Position numbers and translations under genes: made by a program. Source: Gnetum montanum (taxonomy: Eukaryota > Streptophyta > Gnetopsida > Gnetales > Gnetaceae). From it: a stretch of 48,954 bases of DNA. Below, piece by piece: positions 21,356 to 32,483 of the stretch (the first letter of the stretch is position 1; every line of letters begins with the position of its first letter). The stretch lies in contig MNCI01023331.1 in the NCBI GenBank assembly GCA_015680685.1, positions 306,372 to 355,325 on the forward strand. Reading direction: 5' to 3'. Below the pieces are notes generated by a model. The model did no database searches. It saw only the letters and a list, made by a program, of their open reading frames with translations, and was not told where the DNA came from.

Positions 21356-22706
21356 CTATGGAGTCCATTCAAAATGGACGTTTTTGCGTAATAGGTGGTT
21401 CACGGGTTTTATTTTCTCTGTCCATTTTTCTATGAAGCACCTGATAAACTGTAATCTACCTTGTAGACCTCGAAGTTTGGTAAGGTTGCCGAGTGGTCTC
21501 AGGTTTGTTATGGCCTTAACCTTATCGGGGTCTACTCGTATCCCTACTTCTGAGGCTATAAATCCAAGCATTTTTCCTGTCTTGACGTCGAAGACACATT
21601 TCTTTGGGTTAAGCCTCAGTTCATATTTTAAACAATGTTTTAGTACTAGATCAAGGTCTTGTACATGTTGTTCCGATGTCTTTGACTTAACCATAATGTC
21701 GTCCACGTAGTCGTTGAGCGATTGTAACATGTAATCACTAAAGATAAATGTCATCGCTCTTTGATACGTGGCCCTAGTGTTCTTGAGACCGAAGGGCATC
21801 ATTGTATAACAAAAGGTTCCCCATGGTGTCATAAAAGTTGTCTGAAGCTGATGCTCCAGGTTAATGCATATTTGATTATATCCCGAGAAGCCATCCATAA
21901 AAGATAATAGTGCATGCCCAATGGTCAAGTCAACAAGTTGATCGATGCTGGGTAGGGGAAAATCATCTTTTATGGTTGCAACATTTAAATTCTAGAAGTC
22001 AATACATAAGTGAATGCTTCCGTTCTTTTTCGGGACAATGACCATGTTGGATACCCACTCAGTGTAATCAACAACCCAAAGGAAACCAGCCTGATATAGC
22101 TTGGTGATCTCATTGCAAACTGCCAATGCCACCTCGGGTTTAACCTTTCATGCTTTTTTTTACCGGTCTCAATTTCAAATCAAGGATAATGTTGTGCTAG
22201 ATAATTTGAGGATCTAACTCGGGCATGTCCGTGTAAGACCAAGTGAATGCTTTTATGTTTTCCCTAAGCATGTTCTCAATGTCTTTGGCTAATTGCAGTT
22301 GTAGTAATCTGCTTAATTTTAATATTTTAATTTCCCCATTGGGCACGGTGATGGGGGTTTCGGTCAACAGGTCTTCAGTGATATTTTCGGCTTCTATGTC
22401 AAGAGGTTTTGTCATACCTTTGTAGTTGTCTATCGTTTGCTGTGTTGAGGCTATGACTGCATCGTCCGTTGATGAACTTAAGTGGATGAGATTTATGTCG
22501 ATGTCCCTTGTAATTTTTCCATATGATCCATCAATGATTAACAGTGTAGCTAAGTGCTGGCAATCCATTAGGCTTGCTCTTGCCAATGAATGGAGAGTAG
22601 GATGAGCTAATGGGTATCGTTTTATGTTCTTCGGCAATTTAAAGTGTGTGTACATGCATGATGGTGGTTTATCATCACACCGGGATGTATGGCAGTTTAG
22701 AGCCAT
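21356..22706 (-). pseudogene. E4 reverse transcriptase
   Basis: The block opens with M-A-L-N-C-H at 22706, a start chosen because no homology extends further. It contains the pre-RT region F-T-W-S-Y-T-D-M-P and H-N-I-I-L-D. A broken stretch (22195-21930) follows, then RT motifs F-M-D-G-F-S-G-Y-N-Q-I, T-P-W-G-T-F-C-Y, M-P-F-G-L-K-N and Y-V-D-D (21698-21709). L-G-F-I and V-D-P-D-K-V-K follow. Unlike canonical gypsy pol, it is separated from protease by the antisense gene (about 5.6 kb). Initiation or splicing of this part is unexplained. Frameshifts near 22195 and 21930. Confidence 0.85.
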
Positions 22707-22960
22707 ACCAGGCCGTGGGTGGTAGTTTAATGTCTTACTGGGCCGTAGGGGGTTAGTATGTATGCCAGTTTAGGGCCTTACCGGGCCATAACGGCATTTT
22801 AAGGCCATACCGGGCTATAATGGTAGTTTAAGGCTGTACCGGGCCATACAGTAGTTTAAGGCCATAACGGCAGTTTAAGGCCATACCGGGCTGTACGTTG
22901 TTTGCACTGGAATGTTCGGCATAAACACCTAAAATGGGGTTCACAGGGGAACAGGATGTA
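22707..22960. repeat. Tandem repeats between E4 pol and antisense gene
   Basis: Units of about 30-40 bp of the type 'gcagtttaaggccataccgg' are repeated six to seven times from 22695 to 22890. They resemble the array at the far side of the antisense gene (28080-28335), so the gene is bracketed by related repeats. Confidence 0.7.
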
Positions 22961-23097
22961 GTAATTTTTTTTTATTCTAGATATATTTTTTTTGAGCAAA
23001 TTTTAGCTAAAAATAAGCAAAAAAAGGCAAAAAAGAGGCAAAAGTGGCAAACCGCGAGGTGGCGGCATTAGCAGTTGCGGTAGCGATAGCGGAGCAC

Positions 23098-23105
23098 TAT
23101 ATAAA
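23098..23105 (+). promoter_or_regulatory. TATA box of the E4 antisense gene
   Basis: TATATAAA lies in the context cactatataaagggggg, 281 bp upstream of the ATG at 23386 and divergent from pol, which starts at 22706 on the other strand. The preceding 60 bp are GC-rich. E3 has CACTATAAAT in the equivalent place (38467-38473, minus strand). The position supports an internal promoter for the antisense gene. Confidence 0.6.
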
Positions 23106-23139
23106 GGGGGGCATCATTTTTTGTTACTCTGAATCGGTA

Positions 23140-24135
23140 GCATAATCCTGAGCGTAAAATCCGAGCGTAGACAACCTAGCGTAAGCATAAACTGTGAAAC
23201 CCTGGCGTAAGCGTAAACCTAAACCCTGAGCGTAGAAGCCAACAACTAAGCCCTAGTGTAGATGCAGAGCATAGAAGTTCAAGTGTCAGCATAGAGACTC
23301 AGACTCCAGCGTAGCGGCTCAGCGTAGGCATAAATAGTTTCGACCCTCAGCGTCAACTGTCGATCCCAGCATAGAGGATGTCGAGATGGGCAAAGGCAAG
23401 GAAGTGGAAGGCCAGGGGAGGAAGGGACCTAACTTGAACTTCGCAGAGGAGAGCGAGGCCATGTTACAGTGCCTGCCTAGGCCAAGGATTCCGTCATGGC
23501 CTGGATCATCACACAGGTAGGCTCTGATCCCGCCTCTATTTTCTTAGCATAGACAGTCTCGTAGAGGGCTTCGACGTATACGCCGAGTATAGAGAGTTGG
23601 CATAGAGGGTTTTGGTGTATACACTGAGTGTAGGTTCATAGCATAAAGTCTTGATAGCGTAGGTAGTCATAGTGTAATCTGTTTTATCAATGCGTAGTGT
23701 AAACACTTTTTTGTTGCATGAAGCGTAGACGGTTTTATCAGCGTATACGCTAAAGGTTGTTTCAGCGTATACGCTGAGTGTGAACAATTCATTCTTTTTC
23801 AAGTATGGTACAATGTAAACCTATTTTCATGTAAATTTTTTTTGGCATAAATTTATTTGCATAGGATTCAGCGTCAATTGTTTGTTCAATATCTAGCGTA
23901 GACTATTTACGCTGAAGGCTTCTATGGCGTATACGCTGAGGGTTTCTTCCGCGTATATGCTAAGCGTAAACGGTTTGGTCGACAGCATAAACAATTCGTT
24001 GTCAGTGTATACGTTGGGTTAGGTAGCATATACGCCAAGCGTAAACCTTTTTTGATAGCGTATACAGTTTTTGACAGCATATACAGTTTTTGACAGCATA
24101 TACGCCGGGATAAGCAGCGTATACGCTGAGCATAA
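23140..24135. repeat. GCGTATACGC-type repeats in 5' UTR and intron 1 of the antisense gene
   Basis: The putative 5' UTR (23140-23385) has 'agcgtaaac' and 'agcgtagac' half-site units. Intron 1 (23517-24240) holds full palindromes at 23741-23750 and 23765-23774 plus many variants to 24135. Exon 1 between them is free of the motif. The same decamer dominates the LTR U3 and gag leader. E3's intron 1 lacks it. Confidence 0.75.
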
Positions 24136-27100
24136 ACAATTAGTAATTTTTCCTAAGTGTCAGTTTACGATGTGAACTTTTATTTTTTGTGTCGTTTTGA
24201 TGCATGGCTAATTTACGGTGGCATACCTGGTTACTTGTAGGGACACTACGCCTTTTCTCCTCGTGGTTGAGCTTATTCGGGTGCTAACATGGTTTGGCCC
24301 CATTGAGGCTGATGAGCCTATCCAGGATCTAACTGTCAACAATAATGGGATCTGGTTCAGGGAAGATGCCTATGAATTCTTGGCCTTCATGCTAGACAAT
24401 TTTGAAGTGGTTATCTGGTCGCACCTAAGTGAACTGGTGGTGCGGAGCGTACTTAAGGCCATGCTGCCGGGAGCCGTGGAGGGTGTCGTGGTCTTCATGG
24501 AAGACATCGATGAGGGGCAGCTTGTAAATGAGGACGGTTCATCCAGCGGGCCCAGGTCTACATGTCCATTGGCATGTGTGTGGGCCCAACTGCCACGAGG
24601 GTAGGACTACCTCGACAACACCTTATTTTTAGCCGCGCGTGTGCACATGCTGTTCTAGAACCCTCCTGGCACAGTGTACCGGGTGGGCAGGTAGGACCGT
24701 TTAAGTTTATTGTTTCTTTTTATCGTTTGGCATTTGCCTCTGTTTTGACATCCGTTCGTTTGTAGGCCTAAAGTTAACACAGATGGAATATGTATTGAGG
24801 ATGATGGGCTTGCTTTAGCTCATACCGCTCTAGAGGCATTTATGACGGATCCCACCCTTCGTAAAGCTATATTAGCTCAAACGAAGGGTGATATCATCTA
24901 TTTTCACAAACGGTTCTCTAGAGCATTCACAATGTGCCAAGCTCATGGATGGTTACATGGGGATTGGTCAGATAAGGGACCATTCTTCCCCCTTGACTCT
25001 GGCTTAGGTAGCACATCGAAGTCCACTACCGAAGGTAAATGACAATATTTTCTGGACGTGTTAATGTATTTGTTCAACTACTGGGAGTTATACTAATATG
25101 ATGATTTCGAATTGTATCTACAGTTGATGTACCTCCTTGCGGGGACCCTGTCACAATGGGACAAATTGAGACTACCCTGTCAATGAAGTTCGGGGAGGTT
25201 AGTAAGGCCCAAAAGTGGTTACGTACCCATGCCCTGCCATCCATTGTTCGTTGCTTAGACAATGCTGGCCTCATGGAGCTCTTCACAACCCCGAGCCCTG
25301 ATGTATCAATAGCAGAAATGATCGGGATTGTGGATTCCTTCAATGAGTTTGTCTCCTACTACAGCACCCAGATTAAGGGTGCGAAGGTAGTTTTCCATCT
25401 ATCACCTAAATTCTTTTCAAACTTATTTGGGGTATCGGTAGATGGCATAAGTGTATTTTTAGGCAGGGCTCATAAAGAGCTCCAAACGGTTCGTGAATTG
25501 GAGGACTGGTTGGGCATGGCCAAGGGTGCCAAGGGATTTCCAATGCAGGAGAAATCAAGGGTTGAGGAGGTAAATGAACTATATCCCCTGTTCAGGGCAC
25601 GGGTATTCCCCAAATCCCTTTCCCAGGTTCGAAGTCTTGGGGTTGAAGCTGTACGTATCATGTAAACTTTTCTAGAAACCAGAATGCGCTATAATTGGGC
25701 CCAATTTTTGTTGTCGGGCCTACATAAGGAGATAGTGCAATTGCACTCAAATGTCGAGGCACAATCCCACTTCACCTTTGCCTTCTTTGCTGGTTACCTT
25801 CGCCGCTTAGCCGAGTTTCTAGTAGTTCACGTAGACAACAAGTATGTTCTACGAGATCGGGGTCAACTGTCCCGCCCATGGATCAACCACTTATTTGAAA
25901 TAGCCAAGTCCCAGGATGCGCCCAAGGAAATTGATGAATCCGTGTCTATTATGACAGGGGGATCATCTGGTACCTCAATCCACACACATGACAGTTTGGG
26001 ATTGGAGCCAGATGGCATACCCTATACTGCGAAATGAGCAGAATGGGTCATCAAAGAGACCATTGGCTAGGCCAAATCGAAGCTGAAGAAGCATGAATGC
26101 ACAACTAAGGAACTCTTGAATGTGAGCAAGCCACAAGTGAAGCACATACGATTTAGAATGCCTGGTAAGTAGACTTCGCATACTTATTGCTTTATTGTTT
26201 TCGTTTTGTTCATAATTTTACTTCGATCGCTTACATGTCACTGATACCTTCGGACTTGATTTGAGAAGTGAGGAAGCAAGAATTAGAGACTATTACCGAA
26301 GAGGAGGAGGCTAACACAGAGTGAAACACTGAGGAGGAAAATGTGGAGAAAGATCAGGGAGGAGGAATGAAAGAGTTGAAGGGAGACACCACAGAAACTG
26401 AGCCGTTGGATGACCAAGGTGGTGTCGATCAAATGTTTAGCAGCTTTCTTAAGGGAAATCTCAACTTAGAAAATCCCCCAGAAGGTGACATGGAGCATAG
26501 TATGTTTTATTTTTATTTTATTTTATATTGCTTCATTAGTTGTCATTTCCATGGTGTTCTACTCTTGCGTTTTCAATTCTTTCAGACGAGGGCAGCGAAA
26601 CCAGGACAGTGTGGCTGGACGTACCTATGAAAATGGTTCCTCCTGAAAGGACCACGGAGGTTAGTTTGTCCCACACTCATGGGCCATTTACTTGGACAGA
26701 AATGCCAAGTAAGATGGATTTTGTGGCTGGAATCGTAGAAGAAGTTGTTGAACGAATTCAGGAGGCCCACCCTGAAATAGGTATAATGTTTTTGAATCAG
26801 TTGTCATTTTAGAGTTTCACACCCTATTTTCGTTATCTTAACTGGTGTTCTGTTCATGTACATAGGTGCCAAACTGAGGTGGGATCCCTCTGAGACCATC
26901 AGCATAGAGAGTTTACCTACATTATCCCCAGAAGTCGAACAGGTGCCAAGGCCTGTTTATGAGGAAGTGGTGGAAGGTCTTGTACACAATGCCAAGTCAC
27001 TATGGACCTTTAGGCATTCCGTCGAACAGTTGTGGCTGTAGATTCAATAAAAGGAAAAGGAAGTCTCTGAGTTATCAGTTGAACGTGATGATCGCTCTTG

Positions 27101-27805
27101 GTGGACTTCTGAGGTCACCTATACTAGGTATTGGAATCTGCTCAATCATCACGCGTCACTAACACGGAGACTAGCAGAGCGTAAGGCCCAAATAGATCTC
27201 CTGAACCTCAAATGTCAAGATTGGAAAGCTTTCGCTTCCAAGGTTCACAACTGGGGTCAGAATAAGAAGAACCACAAACATCATTACAAGAAGTCGTTAA
27301 AGGAAGTGTCCATTGAAAAGTGCCAACTAGAAATGTTTGTGGAGGGTTTGGGTTTGCGCTCTACTTTTGATACTTTTGCCCAAAACACAACTGTTGAGAT
27401 GGAGTCGCCTATAAGAGTGATTACAATCACTTCTGGGGAAGTGTCTATGGGTGAGTTCCCTCTAAAGCGTCCTACCTGGTCAGCTGTCGACAAGGGGAAG
27501 GCCTTGGCAAATGTTGACCTAGGCCTTGATGGGACCGATTGGACAAGTGTCTCAGAAGAGGAAATCCTTCGTCGGCTGGAATTTGGCTTAGGGGGATCTT
27601 CTATGGTAAGCATTTTGTCATTATGAAATTGATTTGCTAAATAATGTTTAAAATTTTGACGTTCTCTTATTCTTACATTGATTGTCTCCTTTTGTATTTT
27701 TAGGATGAAGGTGGTGACGATGTCCAAGAAGCTGGCCCCAGTGGAGCGGGGGCCCCTGATGCTAGCAGATCTAAAGGGGACGATCTTCCTGTCCCAAATG
27801 CTTAG
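23386..27805 (+). pseudogene. E4 antisense gene, 8 exons (HAD/FCP1-like N-terminus)
   Basis: Exons are 23386-23516, 24241-24690, 24766-25034, 25124-26164, 26269-26499, 26586-26780, 26866-27605 and 27704-27805. All introns are GT...AG, with phases 2,2,1,1,1,1,0. The sum is 3,159 bp, exactly 1,053 codons. Exon 2 has W-F-R-x2-A-Y-E-F-L and F-E-V-V-I-W-S, as in FCP1/NIF HAD phosphatases. The catalytic D-x-D/N-G is replaced by V-E-L-I-R, and N-T-L-L-I-D-D by N-T-L-F-L-A-A. Exon 3 matches the family's G-L-A-x-A tail. Exon 4 (347 codons) resembles plant transposon-associated proteins of unknown role. Exon 5 is acidic, exon 7 probably coiled coil. At least eight in-frame stops make it a pseudogene. 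It is antisense to gag and pol. Function unknown. Confidence 0.8.
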
Positions 27806-28336
27806 TTTTTAGTTTTTTTTTTAGTTTTTTTTATGGAATTATCTTGATTCAAATTTATACGTGAATTGTAAACTAAAAATCTTGAGATGGAAGAAAATAG
27901 TTGACACTTGTAATTGTACATCATTGCATGTATAAAAAAATTTTGTTGGTTTTGAGTTTAATTGCACACATGACATGGCAATATAAAATGTTTTGGTTTA
28001 TTTTTCATTTATTTTAAGTGTAATGCGTGGATGTAATTATAAATGATAAGCGAAAAGGAAAACAAAGTATAAGTGTATGAACTAGTTTAAGGTCATTTCG
28101 GGCCAAATGCGTAGTTTAAGGCCATTTCGGGCCCCAGTGTAAATAGGGCATATTTCGAATGACACGGGTGGTTTCCTCAGTTGACCAACCATTACTAATC
28201 GTGGCTAGTTTTATGTCATTGCGGACATGATAGTTTAACGTCATTCCAGACTCGGAGTGTAGTTTAATGTCTTTTCTGATTTATTATAGTTTAATGTCAT
28301 TTCGAACAAGTTGTAGTTTAACGTTGTTTCAGAAAG
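27806..28336. repeat. Spacer between E4 antisense gene and protease
   Basis: No gene was found. 27806-28075 is AT-rich 3' flank of the antisense gene, collinear with 4022-4300 in E2. From about 28080 to 28335 'tagtttaaggccatttcggg'-type units are repeated about six times. Both convergent coding blocks stop at its edges. Confidence 0.65.
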
Positions 28337-30266
28337 TTATGTTATTATTTTAGGAGTTTTTTTGATTTTTTTCTTTTTAATGTTGGGAGTGGAGTTAGCG
28401 GGTACGATTCTATATTCGGCGTCCCCTTCGCTGATTACATTGAATGGTAATTTGGCCCAAGGGACGTCTGATGGAATGGTTCCCGCATTAGTTTTTTCTT
28501 GCATTTCGGTATTTGTTGTGGGTTCTGTGTTAGTTTCTAATGGAGGAGGTGTATGTACAACGTCAGGCGTAGGTATTTCTATTTTGGGTGAATCTTGTTC
28601 TGTGTTTAAAGGATTACAGCCTACCGATTGTTGTTCATCTACGTCTTGCTGTCTAGGCTCTTCAAGCTTGACCTCTGAGCCTTGATCTGTGTCCATGTAT
28701 GATGAAATAATGGGTGTAGTAGCTTCCTTGTGTATGATGATTTCACCACCTTCATAAGGCAAATGAATCTCTTGGTGTATAGGAGATGAGACTGCTTTCA
28801 GCTGGGCTAACCCGGGCCTTCCTAATATTAGGTTGAATCCTGGAATTTCATAGATTACTATGAAGTTGACGGATGTGGGGAATTGGTCCCTTGCTATGAA
28901 GTCTAAGTTGATTGTACCCTTAACTATCACACATGACCCACTAAATGATTTCAGACATGTTGTGGTAGTTGGTCTGATTAGCTCTGTGAGGCCCAGTTGC
29001 TCGACAACAGGATATGGTACTACGTTTGTGGCAGCTCCATCGTCTACATGGACCCTATGTATCTTGAATTGGTTTACGCGTATTGTTATGAACATGGGGG
29101 ATGTTGTTGTCTCCCCTATTTTCTTATCCACCTTAATGTTATCTTTTTGGAAACTTAATGGTTTGGAAGTTGACCCTTAGGGCGAGTACATTACCACGTG
29201 AATGGGAGGTTCATTCGAGGGCAAGTCCTCGCTTATGGGGATCGACGTTAACATGCGCACCAAAGCTTTACAATGTGTTTGGGATGTTAAAACTAAGTCA
29301 TACAAGCTTAATGAAGTATTATTTTGTTTGAGCACTTGCATGACTTATGTTAAGGCTGTTGCTAAGTCTCTACTGTTGGGCGCATTTTTATCAGCGGTTA
29401 CTAGGTCCATTGGCCCCAACAATTTTATTTCATGCTTCGTTGGTCTATCATTTTTGCTTGGAGCCATTGTTTTAGATGTATCAATTTTTTTATTGTTCAC
29501 CCCCATGGCCTACGTTTGGTTGACTATTAGGTGGCATCATGGGTACTGCGTTAAGTGGAGTAGTTTTAGGTAGCCCTAAGGCTAACCGTTGATGCTCCTT
29601 CTCCAAGCATTCACGCGTAAGCTTATCCGCTAAGCATTCTTATGTGTGGCTTGGGGGCATGGTTGGTTTTGAGGCCTCAGGTTACCTTGGGATTCGTACG
29701 ACGTATGGAGTTGGGTGGGGTTGTGATTGGATAGTCGGATGTGGTTGGGAAGAAGGCTGGCTAGGCACCCTGATGACTTAAGGACTGGGTTTACTTTGCG
29801 TTTGGGAGGTGGAAGATTGGTAATCATTAGGACTTTTGGGTGTTCTAACGACATATGGGGTTGGTTTAAGCAGGGGTTGGACCTCTGCTGTTGCGACTGA
29901 GGGTGGTACTCAGACTATGAAAGGGGCAGGCTGAGTAGGAGGGGTGTTAGATGTTGCTACGGTGGGAGGTAGGCGGACAACATATGGCTGCTATAGGGCA
30001 TGTGATGGTTGAGGCATGGGTGTTGATGCAATAGGGGGAATACGTACTACAAATGGCTTGTTAGGAGTTTGTTGTTCATAGTCAGAGTAAATGGTGTTAA
30101 TGGTCAGCGTTTCAGGTTCATTATCTAGGCAGATTTTGTTAATAACATATGGTGCCTCTTTGGTGTTCAGAGGGTCTTTATACACCCCCATAGCCTGGTT
30201 CTGCGGTTGGACCGGGTTGGCCTCATCAAAGGTGATTTGGCCTCCATCAATCATTCGTTGTATGTC
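28337..30266 (-). pseudogene. E4 proline-rich linker and aspartic protease region
   Basis: The linker at about 29640-30080 has repeated P-Y-V-V-R-V/I-P phrases, partly degraded. The S-x-Y-D/N-L block lies near 29290-29330. The protease frame (29131-28337) is the best preserved in the window: V-D-D-G-A-A-T-N-V near 29048, then F-N-L-I-L-G-R-P-G near 28810. The middle residue of D-x-G is Asp, where the lineage usually has Asn, Gly or Ser. The frame ends at TAA 28337-28339 after a lysine-rich tail, and no RT follows. Pol is found only beyond the antisense gene. Confidence 0.78.
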
Positions 30267-32483
30267 CTACTTTAGGGTGAAAAAGTAATCCATGCCGTTC
30301 CCATTACGTTGGTGATAGTCACAGAAGCGATCCATTCTAAAACCTTTGGGTACTAGAGGCTTATCTGGTGTTGCTAGGCTTGGGTTCTGAACGAGTTGAC
30401 AGAACCAATCATGTCTCTGGATGGCCGCAGGGGATAGCTGTTTGTGTTTCATTAACCCAGCCTTCAGTAGTTGGTTGAATAGCTGGGATGGCTTCATAGG
30501 CAGTGGGGTATATTGGGAGGGTTATTTCCTCTCAAAATTTCTCGTATAGTTTTGTGTTGGGTTCTGCGATGATGATGATTCTAGTGCAGTCGCGGGAGTA
30601 GGTTTAGTATAGTTAGTAGGGGCCACCGATGGCTTGTTTTGTTGTGCCACGTTTGCTTGTTGCGTTTCCACTATTGCCGCTATAGTTGCTTTAGCCTTTT
30701 CTTTATCCTTTTTACTGTGTTGATTTTTAAAGGCTAGATATGCAGGATCGTGGGTATTTTGAGTCGCCTCCTCTATATTTTTAATTTGTACAAAGGCTTG
30801 GTTAAGGTTACGTGCATTGAGGTAATATAACTTAGATTTGAAAAAGTCGTTAACAGCCCCCTTTAGAATGGTGAGTAGATATGTCTGGGGGATTGGCTCA
30901 TGTAGCTCATTGAGAGTGGTGCTCCACCTCTGGATGAACTTTTGTACAGGTTCGAGAGGTGCTTGTTTAACCTATATAAGGCTATCAAGTGTCACTTTAG
31001 GTTTCAAGTTATTCTTGAACCTGGTCATGAATTGATGTAACAGCTCTTCCAGGGAAAAGATGGAATTTCTCGGCAAGGCCCTGTACCAATCAAATGCTCT
31101 CCCTGCGAGGGACATAGGGAACACTCATAAAATGGCATGGGGTCATGCCTGGAGCAATGTGCATTCTAATCTAAATGTTATTAGGTGGGCATTGGGGTCC
31201 ATCTCCTTGTTATATTTGGTTAGTGTTGGCAATGCTACACCCTTGGGAAAGGATAGGAGTGGAACGGAAGGGTTGATAGGGTCATCGTGGTAAAAGTCCA
31301 CTACCTTCAACTCTCCGTCAGTAGCTGTTTTGAGGCGTTTGACCTCATCAATTAATTCCTGCATTAGTTTCTTAGCATTCACCTAGTCTTGAGTGCTAGG
31401 CGAGGTGGCCGCTTGGGGATGTGGTATATTGTATAGATTGGATTGTTGGATAGTAGGTTGGAAGGCTGAAAGCTGTGCAGTTGGTGGTTGTACTTGTGGC
31501 ACGTTCATAGTGGGTGGCACTAGGGATGGCACATTGTAAGCGAGAGGTTGTTATTGTTGTGGTTGCGGCTATACTTGGGGAATGTTCGCTGGTGGCATCG
31601 TGTGAGGTGGCATGTTGTAGTGAGGGGGTTGATGTGATTGAACACCCATCGCTGCCCATTGTCTGGCCATGTTTTTTGAAGGAACCCCCTGTTGGGTTAC
31701 AGCGTTGGAGGGGGCTCCGTGCATTTGGATGTGGGGGATATAGTGAGCAGACATAGATGTTGGTATCATGTGAGGCATCCCGATCACTCAAGGTGGGAGG
31801 GTTGCTCCCACGTTATTGTGAAGAGGTGGTACTTGCAAGGATGGGCCTGCGACTGCAGTGGGGATGATAGCGAGAGGGAGTGTACTGAATTGCGGGTCAG
31901 TTACAAGAGGAGCATGAACCAGCACGGATGTTTCTGGTGGAGGCATTTGTGCCTGGGTGAGCTTGAGGGGTTGGAGGGGCATGATTTCCCCTATTCCTGG
32001 ATGAAATATGGGGTTGATATGGGTTTATGGACTAAGGGTGTGATACGAGTCTTCATGTTCGGATTGGGTAGCGAACTCATCTTCGTCTTCCGGTTGAGGC
32101 TCTACTGCAAGCTGATCTTGAGATTGACTCCTTTGCAGGAGGAGTTGTGTGATGAGCTCAGAGTAAGGCTCTGGGACAAGGATGACATCATATGAGGAAG
32201 GAATGAACTCTTGCCCTTTCCTATAGAAGAGTTCGTACTGCCTCTTTACTTCTATTTCGGTTCAGTCCACGGCTAGGCCGGCTTGTATCTTCATACATAT
32301 GAAGTTGTATTGGTCTTGGGTTATGATGTGGGATGATGGGTTCCTCCCTTGCAACCTAAGGGACTGTTAAGGCCTTGCTGTGGTTTGTACCGCAGGCTAT
32401 TGGACCACGGGCTATTGGATGGCCATGGTGCCCACAATGTTAGTGACTTGTGTGGTTGTAGCGGTGGTGCTTGTGGTATTCAT
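30267..32483 (-). pseudogene. E4 gag
   Basis: The start is taken at ATG 32481-32483. It has the same order as E2: the N-terminal Y-N-F-I-C-M-K block (about 32300), a Pro/Gln-rich segment (31400-32000), the gag domain at about 30840-31390 with D-W-Y-R-A-L and L-E-P-V-Q-K-F-I-Q-R-W, then the knuckle region. The knuckle, near 30290-30340, reads C-D-Y-H-x4-G-x4-F, so the second His and last Cys are lost. Upstream stops in the N-terminal part include several at 32400-32460. It should package the genomic RNA of E4-family elements when intact. Confidence 0.85.

Noticed and set aside
28337-32483. E2 and E4 gag-protease units as gag-only non-autonomous elements (TR-GAG type)
   Set aside because: Rejected after the E4 target duplication showed that pol, beyond the antisense gene, belongs to the same element.
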